Translations under genes and position numbers: made by a program
Shown here: positions 21,101 through 33,300 of the stretch, piece by piece
How the letters are laid out: every line of letters starts with the position of its first letter
How positions within the stretch are numbered: position 1 is the first letter of the stretch
Notes under the pieces: model-generated
The model's database searches: none
Seen by the model: only the letters and a program-made list of their open reading frames with translations
What the model was told of the DNA's origin: nothing
DNA from: an uncultured Clostridia bacterium
GTDB lineage: Bacteria; Bacillota; Clostridia; TANB77; CAG-508
Length of the DNA: 64,000 nucleotides
Assembly (NCBI GenBank): GCA_949443285.1
Contig: CASSLW010000002.1
Location: 1 to 64,000 of the forward strand
Direction: 5' to 3'

Positions 21101-22574
21101 TTTGTATTGTAATATTTCCTTCTTCTTGTGGCTTTGATGTCATTATTTTAATGTAATTTACTTCTGCACCATAATTTACTGTGATGTTTCCTGCTTCGTC
21201 ACTTTCTGTTACATTTGATATGTTTGCAATTTCGTTATTTTGGTTATCTACAATCTTTAGTTCATAGCTTTGCCCAAATATTTTTTCTAAATCGTTTTTA
21301 TTTACTGTTGTTGATTTATAAATCATATTTGTTGTAGAATCATATTCGTTGTTGTTTTGGTCTACAAATACTTCATTTGGGTTGATTATTTCTATTGTTT
21401 CTATTTCAGATGCTTTTGCTATTTTTATTGTGTTTTTTTCTGTGAATGTTGTTTCATCATTTGAATTTGCATACATATATCCTTTGTATAGATTATTTGT
21501 TGCTTCTTTTGTTACTTCTACCAAATTACCTTTTGCTTCTATTTCTACTGTTTCTTTACTTTCTTTCACTATTGCATCTGGTCTTGTATATAGTTTTATT
21601 TCAACAACTGTTTCTAGGTTGAATTCTCTTGGCTCTGCTATTTCTTCTGTTTCATATGTATATATTACATTATACTCATTTATGAAATTTCCCCATTCTA
21701 TTTCGCCATTTTCGTTTTTCTTTTTGACATTAACTATTTCTAGTGTTCCATTTTGTTCGTCATAGTTTATTCCTTCTTTTAATTTTTCTCCATTTGCTAT
21801 TACTATTACGTCTTTAGGATATATTCCATTTATTTGCTGTGCTTTCGTTTTTATTGTTTCTGATTCTCTTGGTAATATATTGTCTTGTACTGCTGTACAA
21901 ATATTTTGTTGTATTAATATTTTTCCGTCATTTAAATTCATATATTTTTCAATATTTTGAATAAATGCTGTTTCTAGTTCTTCTGTCCAATTTAATCTTA
22001 TTGTTCTTTGCGCATTTACCGCTTCTTCTGTCTCGTTTATATATGTTCCTGTTAGTGTTATTGGAACATCTTTTTTAAAGTAGTCTTCTGTAAAACTACT
22101 TGTTTTTTTGAATTCTATTGGTATTTCTATTGTAGTTTCATTTGAATATATTATAGAATTTAATTCTATTTCATTTGTTTCGGCATTTATTTGTTTTATG
22201 TATTCGTTTTCTATTTCTTCAGTAATAATATTAAAGTTTGTGTTGCCTATATTTATTTTGGCATCTCTTAATACACCTTGGTTATTAACTTTAACATTTA
22301 AAACCAAAGTTTCTCTTTCTGTTATATTTGCTTCTTTTTCGTATTTTTTACCTTCTCCTGTTTTTAAATATGCGTCATATTTTACATTTTTTATATTGGT
22401 GTCTTCATTATGCATTTCTAATGCATTTGCTATTGTTTCTCCTAAAATTACAATATGTGCTGAAAGTAATAAAATTATTAAAATAAAAATGGTTATTTTT
22501 CTAATTGCTTTTTTCATTGAAACTCCCCCAATTATTAACATTTTTCCACTATTAATGATACAATATATTCTCAT
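18150..22574 (-). CDS. B-type giant surface protein (DUF11-like repeats, SdrD B-like domain, C-terminal TM)
   Basis: ISGLAFLDENGNGNRESNEQMLPNITVMLLDEE; C-terminal GGILTYISITILAISIIGIGIYFIKKK. Paralogous to 34778..39622 and 51166..55548. Confidence 0.85.
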   Translation of the reverse strand: MRIYCIINSGKMLIIGGVSMKKAIRKITIFILIILLLSAHIVILGETIANALEMHNEDTNIKNVKYDAYLKTGEGKKYEKEANITERETLVLNVKVNNQGVLRDAKINIGNTNFNIITEEIENEYIKQINAETNEIELNSIIYSNETTIEIPIEFKKTSSFTEDYFKKDVPITLTGTYINETEEAVNAQRTIRLNWTEELETAFIQNIEKYMNLNDGKILIQQNICTAVQDNILPRESETIKTKAQQINGIYPKDVIVIANGEKLKEGINYDEQNGTLEIVNVKKKNENGEIEWGNFINEYNVIYTYETEEIAEPREFNLETVVEIKLYTRPDAIVKESKETVEIEAKGNLVEVTKEATNNLYKGYMYANSNDETTFTEKNTIKIAKASEIETIEIINPNEVFVDQNNNEYDSTTNMIYKSTTVNKNDLEKIFGQSYELKIVDNQNNEIANISNVTESDEAGNITVNYGAEVNYIKIMTSKPQEEGNITIQNTRAIKGNTGYTKEQLKTINKIVLNCNVINGENTAESKTEIILNDTVTEAKMEISNTNLSAAQKNQDVQFLITLLSDSAKYDLYKNPVVDIVLPQELNIDVKKTAQLNFENEVQITKIGMTTREDNKKVIRINLEGEQVSFAKGTAGGIQVVLLGDIDVENTTETKNETIQLLYSNENSANVQFNYDVPITITAKPEEIVESEEQAPAMEVMPNEQQGVAQAVEINEDTEDLSISVLARTGDRYLQEGDTVLEGQGIKYILKVTNNTNKDMQNVTLEATNTNAIYYNYIKYQENVNGDMMDKVKLVEDESLTSKVIEIGELKAGETKEVNYQISVKEIEGENENLTGQIKLIVDNEEKNTIDNIINRIEQGKLKLNLLYADPENEHRYTKELFRMELTVKNISSEDLTDIIVELPVSDKADFLTKNITIDEEQGCEFIEYKDNIAKFKISKLEAGKDTKFLIALPTNSIPAEQTETKILEYFTATNENTTYISNEIERTILQGEAQIVAKQTTNIEGNTVENGENIKFIIDLENKGVVATSVYINDIIQLGLKVNGVKIIHNEEETEETIDNIFSKSVTMEPNDKVRIIIDTTLDSKLVDGNKIVNTINFSSPGLSIEANSIEFTIKGKEDKNPTEDPNNPDNPRNTNSISGLAFLDENGNGNRESNEQMLPNITVMLLDEESHNVAEDKNGNSLITVTNQRGTYEFNNLKNGKYTVAFIYDTKKYNVTQYQKEGVSENLNSDVISVEIKLDGNAVKCAKTKILEINDKVLSNIDAGFTEAKIFDLKLNKYVSKITVQNNNENRTISYDKSQLAKVEIDAKRITNSNVTIEYVIEVTNEGDVPGYVSEIVDYMPKDLKFSKSINSLWSQDSNGNLYTSQLENEVISPGETKSVTLVLTKAMTQNNTGTIINKAEISKYYNEYMIEDIDSKPANKNEKEDDMSGADVIISVKTGGILTYISITILAISIIGIGIYFIKKKVIIG

Positions 22575-22584
22575 TTTTTCAATA
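22551..22584 (-). promoter_or_regulatory. Conserved array promoter, copy 1
   Basis: Minus strand TTGAAA-N16-TATCATTAAT. Same arrangement at 30124-30151, 39661-39688 and 46742-46769. Confidence 0.7.
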
Positions 22585-22737
22585 CTACTATTTTTCTCCG
22601 TATGTGATTCATGCTAAAAAAACTTAGGGATTGTCGTATTACAGTTTGCATAGTAATTGTATTACATTTTTATTACTTTTTTGTGTCGTTTTTTACTATT
22701 TGACCTGCCAAAGGGGACGGACCTTTTTGGCAGGCAT

Positions 22738-22769
22738 AAAAAGAACGAGATTAATTTATCTCGTTCTTA
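22738..22769 (-). terminator. Array terminator family, copy 2
   Basis: AAAGAACGAGATTAATTTATCTCGTTCTT. Confidence 0.85.
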
Positions 22770-22774
22770 AAATC

Positions 22775-25700
22775 TTACTCAGATTCCTCTTTTCCAATTA
22801 TCACTAGTCTTATAATCATAATTACACCTACTGCCAAAATTACTAATGCTCCCACTCCTATTGATATTGGTATTACATAATTTAAGTCTTCACCTGTATT
22901 TGGTGTAATAAAGAATGTCTCTGATTTGTCGTCATCTGGTTCTATTTGCCATCCTGAGCCTGGTACAAAGTTTCCTGGAATTATTCTTTTTCTTTGTTGA
23001 AGTTTATCATCTCTTCTTCCGCTTTCTTCAATTACTGTCTTTCCTTCAATATTTTCTTCCGGTACTCCTCCACCTGGTCTTTGTATTTCTATAATTTCTG
23101 TTTCGTTCGCTAGTACAACATCTGTTGAGTCTATTGTTGTTAGGACTTTTGTTGCTACTAGTGTTAGTCTTTTGTCTTCTTTTCTTGTGCCATATTCTTT
23201 TAAAGAATTATCTTGTGTTCCTGTTCTTGATGTTGGGTCATTTGGCACTAATGAAATTCCGTCTCTTGATAATTTGTCTGTATATAGTATTATTCTGTCT
23301 TTTAGTTCACTATCTTCTTTTGTATATACGTCTGGATTTACTGGGAATTCGTCTTCGCTGTCTTTTCCCACTTGTAATGTTTCTTGGTCTTTTTTCTTCC
23401 ATGTTTCGCCGTTTATTGGTATTGTTTCGTCAACAGCCCATTCTTTGTCTAGGTAGTCTATTACTTTTGAAGGTGTTATTCTTATTACATCTTTTTTATA
23501 GTTTGTTGTTGCATTTGTTCCGTGTTCATAGAAGTCTTGGTTTGCATAGTCTAGTTCACTTGTGTTTTCTATGTTTACTTTGTATGTTATTTCCAGTGTT
23601 GAGCCTTGTATTACTTCGTTGTCTATTTCTAGCTCGATACTTCCGTTTGGATATCCAGCTTCATTGCTTTTTCCTGTTAAGAAACGACTGCCAACTCGTG
23701 GTAATGGTTTTAGGAAGTTTGTTACTCCTTCTAATCCCATTGAATATTGCATTCTTCCATCAGTGCCTATTCCTGCTGGTTTTACTATTACGTCTGCATC
23801 TACCAATACTTGTCCATTTGGCAATGTTACTTTTACGTGGTCAATGTTTTTAGTTAGTTTATAGTTTTGTAGTGATCTTTCTGTTATACCAAAGTCTATA
23901 TTTGTAATATCGTACTTGTATTCGTCTCCAAATACTGATGTACTTATAACGTCTGCATATTCTACTCCTATTGGTATTTCTGGTGTTGCAGATGTCATTG
24001 AATTTGTTTTTATTCCATCAGTTTCAGTGTTATATCTAAATGTAGATATTTCGCTATCTATTTGTTTTCTTGTTTCATAGTTATCTTTTGCATCTGATAG
24101 TCTATTGCCTTCTCTATACCAATAATATTTTTCTGTTCTTTCTTCATTTCCGTAAGTTGTCGCATTTAGTTTATGTGCGTTTTCGTCAAATATTGTTGCT
24201 TTGTAGTTTTGTACAAGTATATTAGGATGTATTGCACTTGTTCCATGCTTGTTATCATTACTGTTGTCCCATTTGTATGTTAGTTGATAATCTCCTGCTG
24301 CAAAATCTTCAAATTGGAATGTTCCATTAGCTTTTGTTCCTTCTGCTCCTGTTTCTTTTATGGTTTTCCATTTACCCATATCGTCGTAATCTCTTCTTTG
24401 AAGCTGTACTACGACTCCTTTTAATGGTCTATCTCCTTCTCCTTGATTATAGCTTCCATTACCTTGTCTTATGTTGTTATTTACGGTTGCATTATCCTCG
24501 TATGCCAATCCATTTATCGTTCTGTTATTTTTTGCTACTGCTAATTTAACTGCTGGTGAGTAGTCTGTATCATCTTCATATGTTGTGTCATCTCCTGGTT
24601 TGCAGTTTTCTGGGTTTGAATTTCGGTCAATTCCTGCATATACTGCTCCAGTTTGGTCTTGTATGCTGTATGATTTTATTTCTACAACATTTTTTAGTAA
24701 CTTATTATCTGGTGCTTGTATTCCGTTTTTTATGTTGTTTATATCTCCGTCACATAGTATTTCTACAACCGCTTCTTTATTTAATTTGAATTGAACATAT
24801 ACGTAATCTTTGCAAGCACTTTGTTTTTCAATATATCCAAGTTTTGATGTGTCAATTACTATTTTATTGTATCCGTTTACACTGGTTCCGAACTCTGTTA
24901 TTTTTATTTCTTTGTTTGGATTAGGATTTATTGGATCTGCAACATTACTTAGCTGAGTTCCAACTTTTATTTCTTCTTTGATATATCTTGCATCATAGTA
25001 GTCCACTATTTCGTTTATTTGAGCTTTTAAATTAGCTGAATTGTTATTTAGTATTATTTTGTATGTCAAATATACTTCTAATTCTCTACTCTTATCTGGA
25101 GTTTCAAATTCGACATCTGCTTTGTAAATTGCTCTTGTGTATGGTTGTGCTCCACGTCTATTTTCGAATTTAACTCCAACATTGAACCCACCTTTATAGT
25201 CACCTTCGTTTAGATGTCTAGTTTCATATTTGTATATATGGTTATATCCATTTATTTTAATTTTTGCATTGTCTAGTTGTTTTCCATATTCATATGATTT
25301 TGTTTTTTCATTATATTTGCCATTTATTCCAAGGTCTGGTTGTTCTCTTTCGTATAGCCCTAAGTTTACATTGTTTATTACTTTGATGTCTTTTTCTCGT
25401 ATCTCTTGTTTTGATTTTATCTGGTCTAATCCGCCATTGTATGCTTTTCTTGTATTTGTTGTTTCTTTTCCTTCTGATTTATTATTTGGGCTCATTAAAT
25501 ATTGGTCTTTTGTATAGTTTACTGGGAATCTTGCTCCTGAGTATCCGTATTTTGGATTTCCTTCAAAGTTTAATGTACTTACATGGTTTGCAAAATCATA
25601 TGACACGTCTAATCCCCCAACATCACCATCTGCATGGTTGTTTGTGATTACTTTGTATTTGTTGTTGAAGAATTCTCTTGAATTTGATTCAAATTTTGTT

Positions 25701-28700
25701 TCCCATACGTTTTCTTCTATTGCTTTACTTGTGTTTGAAGTCGCTTCTGCTAAGTATCCGTTTTTTAGGTCGCTATATGAACCGTTTTTTAAGTCTATTG
25801 CTTTATAACTTAATCCGTTGTATACAAATTCGATGTAGTATTTGTCTAAGTCTCTTATTAGTACATTTCGGAATTCGTATTTCCCGTAGTATTCATCTCC
25901 ACTTCCTTCAACTCCTGTGTCTATTGTTCCATCTACGTCTTTTATTCCATCTTTTGTTTTTGCTTTGATGTTTTTAACTATTTCTACTTGTCCGTTTTCA
26001 TTTATGCTTTTTAGGTTTACTGTTACATTTCCTAGTAATTTGTCATTTCTGTCTTCTGTTCCTTCTGTTGGCGTTTTATATATATTATTTCTTATTGATT
26101 TTTTTCCATCAACCATATCTTCCCATACTAGACCTTTAATGTCTATGTATTTTCTTTCGTTTTTGATTGATATTTTGTCTGCTGCGCCTCCTATTCTCTC
26201 TGTATCTTGTGATTTTTGCCTTGTTATTTTTACTTTAGGTAGATTTTTTGTTCCGTTACTGTTTACACTGTTTGACCATTTGTTGCCATTTGCATTACTT
26301 GACCATGTAATGTAGTTATCGTCTACGTCAAAGTATCTATTTTCTTCGCGTTTGTCTGCTCCTACTGATACTTCTTTTATTGTATATGTGTCTATTAGTA
26401 AATTATAAATTTCTATGTGACCTTTACTATCTGTTATGAATTCTGTTGCTTGATTTATATCGTTTGTTCTTTCTAGGTCTGTTAGCAATATGTATTCTTT
26501 TACTTTGTCTCTCTTTTTCTTGTCTGCTCCTGTTTTTGCTATGATGTATCTTCCTTTTGAGTCCATTAGTTTGAAGCTGAAGTCTTCCAGTAGCTTTCCA
26601 CTTTCTTTGCTTGTTTTTTCTATTACTAAATTTCCTGTTACTTTTACGTTCTTTTCTATTGGTGTTCTGTATTGTCCTGTTGCTACTCCTATATTGTCTG
26701 ATACAGTGTTTATATTGATTATGTCTGATGATACTGCTAAGTATCCATAGTTTGTGTTTGATACTTCTCTTATGCTGTATGTTCCTGGTCTTATGTTTTC
26801 TAAGTATATTCTTCCGTTTGCGTCTGTTGTGTATTGTCCTAATCCTGATATTTCAAATGTTACTCCACTTAGCTTTTTGTCGTAGTTGTCTGCGTCTACT
26901 TTTTCTATTTCTAGGGTTCCGTTGATATCTGTCCATTCTGTGTAGTCACTTTGGTTGAAGTATTCAGACCATTGACTTGAACCGCCATCTTTAGTTATGC
27001 ACACTGGTTGCTCGCGTTTACATGTTATCGCCTCTGGTATTGGAATCTCAAGTTTTTCACCAAAAATATTAAATTCTATATAATTCCACCCTATTATTTC
27101 TACTGTAATACGACTATAATGATCCCTAACTATTTTCTTTTTATAATGAGTTAATTCCTGTTGCCCTGCTACATTTAGTTTTACTCTAGATATTCCGTTT
27201 TTGCAATTGCCTTTTGGAATTATTAAATAAAAACTATTATTCTCTCCGATTATTTAAAATTCCCGTACTACTTACACCTGATATCAGATTTCCACTATGG
27301 TCGTATACCTCATAAGAATAACTTGTTCTTATTCCATCAGCTTCATATGTAAATGGCCCATATACAAAATTGTTTCCATCTGAGTGCATTTCTATTTGAC
27401 TATTAGTTCTTTCAACATATACATTTGTAGTTCTCGTTTGATATTCATATTCAACACTTTCTGAGCTATTAAGAGACCATGTACCGTTCATCACTTAATA
27501 TTGTACCATCTTCACAATATGCTGTTCCTATATCGCTACTCCAAGAATGTGTTGTTTGTGGGGTAAAATAAACATTATCTGCTGCCTGAGAAATGTGGGT
27601 AACTATTGTTGCTATAAAAGCTATTGCCAAAAATGTTGTTTTACCAAATTTTCCTATTCTTAATTTGCCTTTTTTAGTAAGGTATATAGCAATTGAACCA
27701 AGAACTGCTAATATAGAGATAATAATTGCTATATATACATATATACCCGTACTAATTGAGATTATAAGTTCTGCATTTGATGTGTCATTTTGTGAATTTG
27801 CATCTTGAAGTCCTGTTATACTTAATACATTTTTTATTGCTACTTCATTCTTAAAATTACCTACTGTGTCTGATGTCATTTTCTTTGTTGCACTTATTGT
27901 TAATGTTGTACTTTCCCCTGGTTCTATTTTTAAATTAGCTTTACTCTTATTTACAAATTCACCTTTTGAATTTCTAGGCCAATTCTTATTTGATTCATTT
28001 GAAATTGCAAATCCCTTTGGCAAATTATCACTTATCTCTCCTATTGTTCCTGCTACATTACCTTCATTTGTTACCACTATTTTATAATCTACAGTAACTA
28101 CTGCACCGTTAATTTCTTTTGCTTTTATTTCTACTTTTGCAAGGTTCTCATTATTATAATTATATTCCTTTACTCCACTTTCAGTTTTTACTGTGACCTT
28201 AGATATATATTTATCTATTTTGAAATCACAAAATTCTTTTTTTATCTGTTCTTTATCTTCATTGTTTGGTCTATCTGGTACATTTGGAGTATTGGGTCTA
28301 TTGGGATCTTCAGGATTATCTGGTACGTCTGGTACATCTGGAATATCCGGTATATCGGGATTATCCGGTACATCTGGTACACTTGAATTTTGATAATTAT
28401 ATGGAAGTATTGTGTGAGAAATTTTATTACTTATTTTATTTTGTATCATTTCGTCGCTTTTTACTGTTACTACGTTTTCTACTGTTGTTTCTTCATACAC
28501 AAACCCCGCTTTTGCTTTTATCTTTATATTAGCAGTTTCTCCTTGTGGTATTATAATGGGAACATCCACATCTGCTAATATATTTCCTTCTTCATCTCTC
28601 CTTTTCCCAGAAACACTTAAAATTGCGTCGTCTACTTTTTGTATTAAAATCTTCTTATCCTCTTGTTTATTTGGATTTTCAACAAATTCCCAATTATTAT

Positions 28701-30084
28701 ATATTACACTTTCTGGTTTAATCTCTTCTGGCAAGAAATCTACTACATTCACTTGTATATAATCTGAAATTTCTAAGTTATCTTCTGTTAAGCCTTTACC
28801 AATATTTTTTATTTTAATTTCATATTATATATCTTCATTATATTTAACCTTTTTCCCTGCGTTATTAGATATCATAGTAACTTCTATATTTTTATATGCT
28901 GCTTCTATTCTATTTTCATTTGACATATAAACGCTATCACTTGTTTCTGCATATGCTGTTACGTATTCTTTTGAATTTTCTGAAGTCCCAGATATCTTTG
29001 ATGCATCCAAAACTCCTAAAAATCTATAGCAATGATTTGTTTTTAGTTTCGCTGTAAGTATATTGTCTTCTGATATTACCACTTCTCCCAACGTATTAGT
29101 ATTATTTATCATTTCTAATATATCTTTTAGCCTTAATCCTTCTACTTCCTTAACATCCTCTATTCCTTCGATTTTTTCTAGTTCTTGTAATTTATTAAAA
29201 TCTTCCTCTCCTAACATTTCTTTTAAATCTTCTATGGTATATTCTTTTCTTTCTTGACCTTCTACATTTGTATAAACAATCTTCCCGCCATCTATCTGTG
29301 AGTCAAATCTATCAATATCTTCAAATTCATCAACCATATATGTAATAAAACTTAATTTAAAGTTTTGTGGAAAATGTATTTTAACTTCTACCTCTTCTTG
29401 AGTATCTGACTTAATGTTTAAACCATATTGTTTACCACCATATTGAGTAAATGACCCTAGAAACAATTGTGTATCTGCTGAGTTTATCACATTTCTTAAT
29501 TGATAGCTTTGAGCTAATTCTTCACCTATATATGAATTCACATTAGCAACAATTTCTTTTTCTGTTTCTCCTTCAGGTAAGTCTTTAACTTTCACTTCAT
29601 AGAAAATCTCTTTACTTTGTCCTGCTTCTATTGTACCTACTTCTATCGTTTTCTCTGTAAGTTCTTCGTCAAAATTATAAAAATATGATTGTCTGAATTC
29701 TTCAAAATTCGAGTTTAATTCTCCATATTTCACACCGTCTGGTATTGAAGCAACTATTTTCACATTATCAATGTTTGCTTGAGTTTTATTTGTTAATCTA
29801 AAATTGTATTTTATATACTCTCCTTCATATACAATTCCGCCATCTTCAAGCTCTGCTCCACCCCTTGTAAGCGCAACCTCTGTACTTAGACTTTCTGTAT
29901 TTGATGTAGTTAATCCTGTGGTTTTGTAAATAACTGCTTTTTTCTGTTCAGGCTCACTTGCAAATACAACACCATTGTTTTTTGTTTTTCCTAATAACGT
30001 TATACTTATTGCAGATGATATGCATAGTAATATCACTAATATTGCTAGCAAAATCTTCTTTCCATATTTTTTTAGTTTCAACAT
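22775..30084 (-). pseudogene. B-A fusion adhesin, disrupted: four ORFs separated by one in-frame TAA (28825-28827) and two +1 shifts at CGG (27484-27486, 27246-27248)
   Basis: Collinear with the intact 2268-aa fusion at 39898..46704. All segments are recovered once the TAA is read through and the two CGG sites are shifted. Status (pseudogene versus recoded) is unresolved. Confidence 0.75.
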
Positions 30085-30123
30085 ACGCCAACTCCCTAAT
30101 TTATTAATATTTCTCTAGTATCA

Positions 30124-30151
30124 ATGATACAATATTTTTAAATTTTTTCAA
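30124..30151 (-). promoter_or_regulatory. Conserved array promoter, copy 2
   Basis: TTGAAA-N16-TATCAT on the minus strand. Confidence 0.7.
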
Positions 30152-30322
30152 TATCACTTTTTTCCATTGTTGCAAATATCTCTCTAACTTGCTTAGGGAA
30201 GGTTGTTCAAGGTTTTCTTTGTCTTTATGTTTACATTTATATTACATTTGTGTGTCTTTTCTCTTTTGTTTGTTTGAGATCTCTTTAACAGCTTAATTGC
30301 GTAGGGTCTCCTGCCAATGGCC

Positions 30323-30354
30323 TAAAAAGAACGAGATAAATTTATCTCGTTCTT
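30323..30354 (-). terminator. Array terminator family, copy 3
   Basis: AAAAGAACGAGATAAATTTATCTCGTTCTT. Confidence 0.85.
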
Positions 30355-30362
30355 AAACATCT

Positions 30363-33300
30363 CTATTTAGAACTTTTTTGGTCTGTCCCAAAAAGTTTTT
30401 TTATCCATAATACCCCTAAGCCTAAGATTACTAATGCAGCTATACCCACTGATATCGGTAATATGTAGCTTTGGTCTTCACCAGTATTTGGTGATACTTT
30501 GAATGTTTGTGCCATGTCGTCATCTGACTCTACTTTTTTACCTGTGCCTGGTACATAGTTTCCTGGTGTTGATTGTTTGAATATTCCTCCACCGTCTTTG
30601 CGTAGAGCTATAACTTCTGCCTCGTTTTGTATGTCTATGTCTCCTGAGATTGTTGTTAATACCTTTGTTACTGTTAGCTCTAGTGGTTTTGTTTGTGTTG
30701 AAAGTCCTGCTACTCCTGATTTTTCTGCTACTAATCCTCCTTGGTTGTCTATTTTTGTTGTGGTTAGGATTATTCTGTTTGCTATTGCAGATTGACTTTC
30801 GTCACATACTTTTTCTGCTACTTCGTTTGATTCTTTGTATTCGTTTAGTTCTCTTTTTGTCCAGCCTGAACTTGTGTAGGTAGCTTCATTTTCGTTTACT
30901 GCCCATTGAGCGTCTGCATAGTCTGCTATTTTTGTTATGTTTATTTTTACTGGGTTTGTTGTGTTTAGAGTTCCATATGTATAGAATTCTTCATTTCTGT
31001 AGTCTCTTTCACTTGTGTTTTTTACTTTTATTTCGTATTTTATTTCTATTGTTGAACCTTGTAGTATTTCGTTGTCTATTTCTAGTTTTGCATATCCTGG
31101 GTCTTTGTCTACACTTCCTTCTGCTCCTTTTATAGCTGTAAAGTTCTTTCTTTGATCACCTACCGGTTTACCATCTTCGTCTAAGTCTGTATTTACAAGT
31201 TCTTGACCATTTGCTAGTGTTACTTTTACGTGTTTCATTTCTTTTATTAATTCTATACTTTGATGTGGTCTTTCTATTAGTCCAAAGTCTACATTTGGTA
31301 TATGGTATGTTTGCACTTTTTCGTATCTAACTTGTCCATTTGAAGTTGTAATTGGTATTTGGTCACCATCTCTTGATGTTTCTATTACTGTTGGTGTTCT
31401 TAAGTTTTCTATATCTATTGCCATTCCTGGTGTTGATGATATCATTTTCTTGCTTGTGTCTGTTGCTTTATCATGTCTTATTTCGTCTGCATTTAGCTCA
31501 TTGTCTAGTGCTGTTCTTGTTTCGTAGTTGTCTCTTGCATCTGAATATCTTGGAGTTGTGTCTTGATACCATTTTGTTCCACTGTGTTTTTCTGCGTTAA
31601 ATATTGTTGCTTTGTAACTTTGTACTGGATATGTTTCGTCTCCCCATGTAAATCTAACTTCATAGTCTCCTACTGCAAAGTTATTAAATTTGTATTCTCC
31701 GTCAGTTCCAGTTGCTTCAAGTGTATCAATTAGTGTCCATTTATTGTATTGTCTTGTTTCTGGGTCTACTTCTTTTCTCCAAAGTTCAACTTTGACGTTT
31801 TGAATTCCTACTTCGTTTGCATCTAATTGTCCATTACCTTGCCTTATGTTTTCTTTGGTTAGTTTATCAGCAATTGCTTGGTCTTCGAATATTTTACCTG
31901 ATATTTCTCTTTCTTCTGCTGTTGCTTTAGCTTCTAATTGAATTGGTGGTGCCCAGTCTGTGTCGTCTTCATATGTGCTCTTGTTTCCTGGTTCTGCTGT
32001 TCCTGGATTTGAGTTTCTGTCAATTCCTGCATATACTACGCCATTTTGGTCTAATATGCTGTATGATGTTATTTCCATTACATTGTCTAGAGTTTCTCTT
32101 GAGTTCATAATTTGCACTACCGCTTCTCTGCTAAGCTTAAATTGTACATATATTTCTTTTGAACTTTGAGCATTAATTGCACCAATTTCACTAGTGTTTA
32201 TAAGTAATTTTTTATAATTGTTATTATAATTTTGTTTTGTAAAGTCTATTGGATTTGTTACATTCGCATTTGCATCTACACCTTTTCCTACAACAATTGA
32301 ATCCTCTTCATATCTACTATCGTAGAAGTCTGCAATTTCATTTACAATTGCTTGTAGTTTGCTTGAATTATTTTTAATTCCTAGTTTATATGTTAGATAT
32401 ACTTTTAATTCTCTATCTTTGTCTGCACTTGTAAATTCGCTATCTGGTGTGTAAATTGCTCTTTTATATGACATGTCGCCATATTCTTTTTTGAATTTTA
32501 CACCTATTTCATATCCGTCTCCACCGCATTCCTCTGGATTTGTAAATTTTCTGTCATATTTGTAAACTTGTCCACGTCCATTTATTGTAAGTTTTACGCT
32601 TTGTAGGTCTTTCTTTACAGATAAGTCTGGTTGTTCTCTTTCTTCTATACCTAGGTTGATGTTTTCTAGTTCTTGTGTTTCTTCTCTTCTTATTGCTTCT
32701 GGTGTTTTTATTTTGTCTAGATATCCACCATATCCGTTGTATGTTGTTGATCTTATCATGTATTTTTCTGCTACTCCAGTGATTGGGAAGTTTGCACCTT
32801 CATATCCTTTTTGTTGATTTGTTCCTTCTAGGTCTAATGTACTTGTATAGTTTTGTTCAAAATATTTTAATGTTGTGTTTCCTGCTCCACCGTCATTTGC
32901 ATTATTATGTGTTATTACTTTAAATTTGTTATTAAAGTTCGTTCTTTCATTTACTTGTTTTCCGTTTTCTGCTGCTTTGCTTGTATTTGCTGCTAGCATA
33001 TCTTTTAATGGTATTGATTGATAACTCATACCATTGTAACTAAATTCTACGTAGTATTGTGTTATTTTGTCTATTTCTATATTGTAGAATTTGTATTTTC
33101 CTTCTTGTAATCTTTCTGTTTTTTCTACATTTTTACCATTCTCAAGTCTTGTGTATTTTAGTGTTTCACCTGTTTTTACTTGTTGTATAATATTTCCTTT
33201 ACTGTCTTTTAAACTTACTGTTACGTGATTTACTAATTTGTCATTTGCGTCATTTATTCCATTTGTTGATGTTTGATATAAGTAGTTCTTTATCCAGTCT

